A stretch of 60,768 bases of DNA from positions 1-60,768 of the forward strand of contig NZ_JACHZQ010000016.1 of NCBI RefSeq assembly GCF_014193655.1, written 5' to 3'. Positions 60,657-60,768 of this stretch are shown one piece after another. The notes under the pieces are model-generated. The model did no database searches. It had not been told where the DNA came from and was given only the letters and a program-made list of their open reading frames with translations. Source of the DNA: Rhizobium sp. BK313 (GTDB lineage: Bacteria > Pseudomonadota > Alphaproteobacteria > Rhizobiales > Rhizobiaceae). Made by a program: the position numbers and the translations under genes. Within the stretch, counting starts at the first letter, position 1. Every line of letters begins with the position of its first letter.

Positions 60657-60768
60657 CTATGTGGGGTTGGCCTTGTTCTGCCTATTGGCAATCAAATCAT
60701 CGACGACAGCCGGATCGGCCAGCGTCGATGTGTCGCCGAGCGAACCGAAATCGTCCTCGGCGATCTTG
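60657..60768 (-). CDS. acs: Acetyl-CoA synthetase, C-terminal end (partial)
   Basis: The last 37 codons read KIAEDDFGSLGDTSTLADPAVVDDLIANRQNKANPT and stop, the typical C-terminus of AMP-forming acetyl-CoA synthetase. The gene continues beyond the window. It lies 22 nt upstream of adk on the same strand. Confidence 0.88.
   Translation of the reverse strand, partial: KIAEDDFGSLGDTSTLADPAVVDDLIANRQNKANPT

Noticed and set aside
1..60768. CRISPR array, replication origin (repABC) or integrase gene
   Set aside because: Looked for regularly spaced repeats, repA/repB/repC-like proteins and phage or tyrosine/serine recombinases; none is visible in this window.

Overview
The window looks like a mosaic accessory replicon (megaplasmid or chromid) of an alphaproteobacterium of the Rhizobium/Agrobacterium type. 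The grounds are high-GC coding, many ABC importers and LysR/IclR/GntR/TetR regulators, a rhizobial-style acs-adk pair, IS110/IS3/ISKra4 debris and numerous decayed genes. This placement rests on gene content and protein style only; no search was run.

Layout. 1-1229: IS110 and methyltransferase remnants and a diverged direct repeat. 1230-4342: a NUDIX hydrolase coupled to a Na/Pi cotransporter, then a PHO-box-like site and a 5'-truncated ugpC. 4584-32971: a large catabolic/transport region with two paralogous IclR regulators, three branched-chain-amino-acid-type (Liv) ABC importers, three matching binding proteins, a family-5 binding protein with no signal peptide, GST, metallo-hydrolase, SMP-30 lactonase, SnoaL-like protein, alpha/beta hydrolase, one intact and one internally deleted BKACE enzyme, and a dhaK-dhaL-yqhD-like operon whose last gene has an amber codon. 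33148-33229: a tRNA-like cloverleaf. 33332-41041: a ribose-type ABC operon with an embedded LVIVD-repeat gene, divergent from LysR-SDR-RraA. 41160-44965: an SDR remnant, strong dyads, a compact three-gene unit centred on a membrane-anchored AAA+ ATPase, and an IS3 remnant. 45250-53263: a branched-chain 2-oxo acid dehydrogenase operon (E1alpha, E1beta, E2, E3) with acyl-CoA dehydrogenase, a dead thiolase and an HSD10-like dehydrogenase. 53402-55408: broken AraC regulator, ISKra4 and RHS fragments, and a 28-bp perfect palindrome. 55409-60768: a cyclase/CocE hydrolase operon with TetR, then GntR, adk and the 3' end of acs.

How it fits together. The main unifying signal is a 13-bp dyad, GTAAC-N3-GTTAC, found at four places (5503, 20757, 26869, 29976). 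Each lies ahead of one of the four transcription units of the IclR region: the two IclR/transport divergons, the second Liv operon and the dhaKL operon. At the two sites next to the iclR genes a TTGACA hexamer lies exactly 22 nt upstream of the dyad in the direction of the transport operon. I infer one regulon under two paralogous IclR proteins, importing carboxylate/amide-like solutes and degrading them through lactonase, hydrolase and beta-keto-acid cleavage steps; the substrate cannot be read from sequence.

The least explained coding unit is the three-gene cassette at 42128-44632, which has an AT-rich upstream region and mobile debris on both sides. All functions given are family-level calls from motifs and context.
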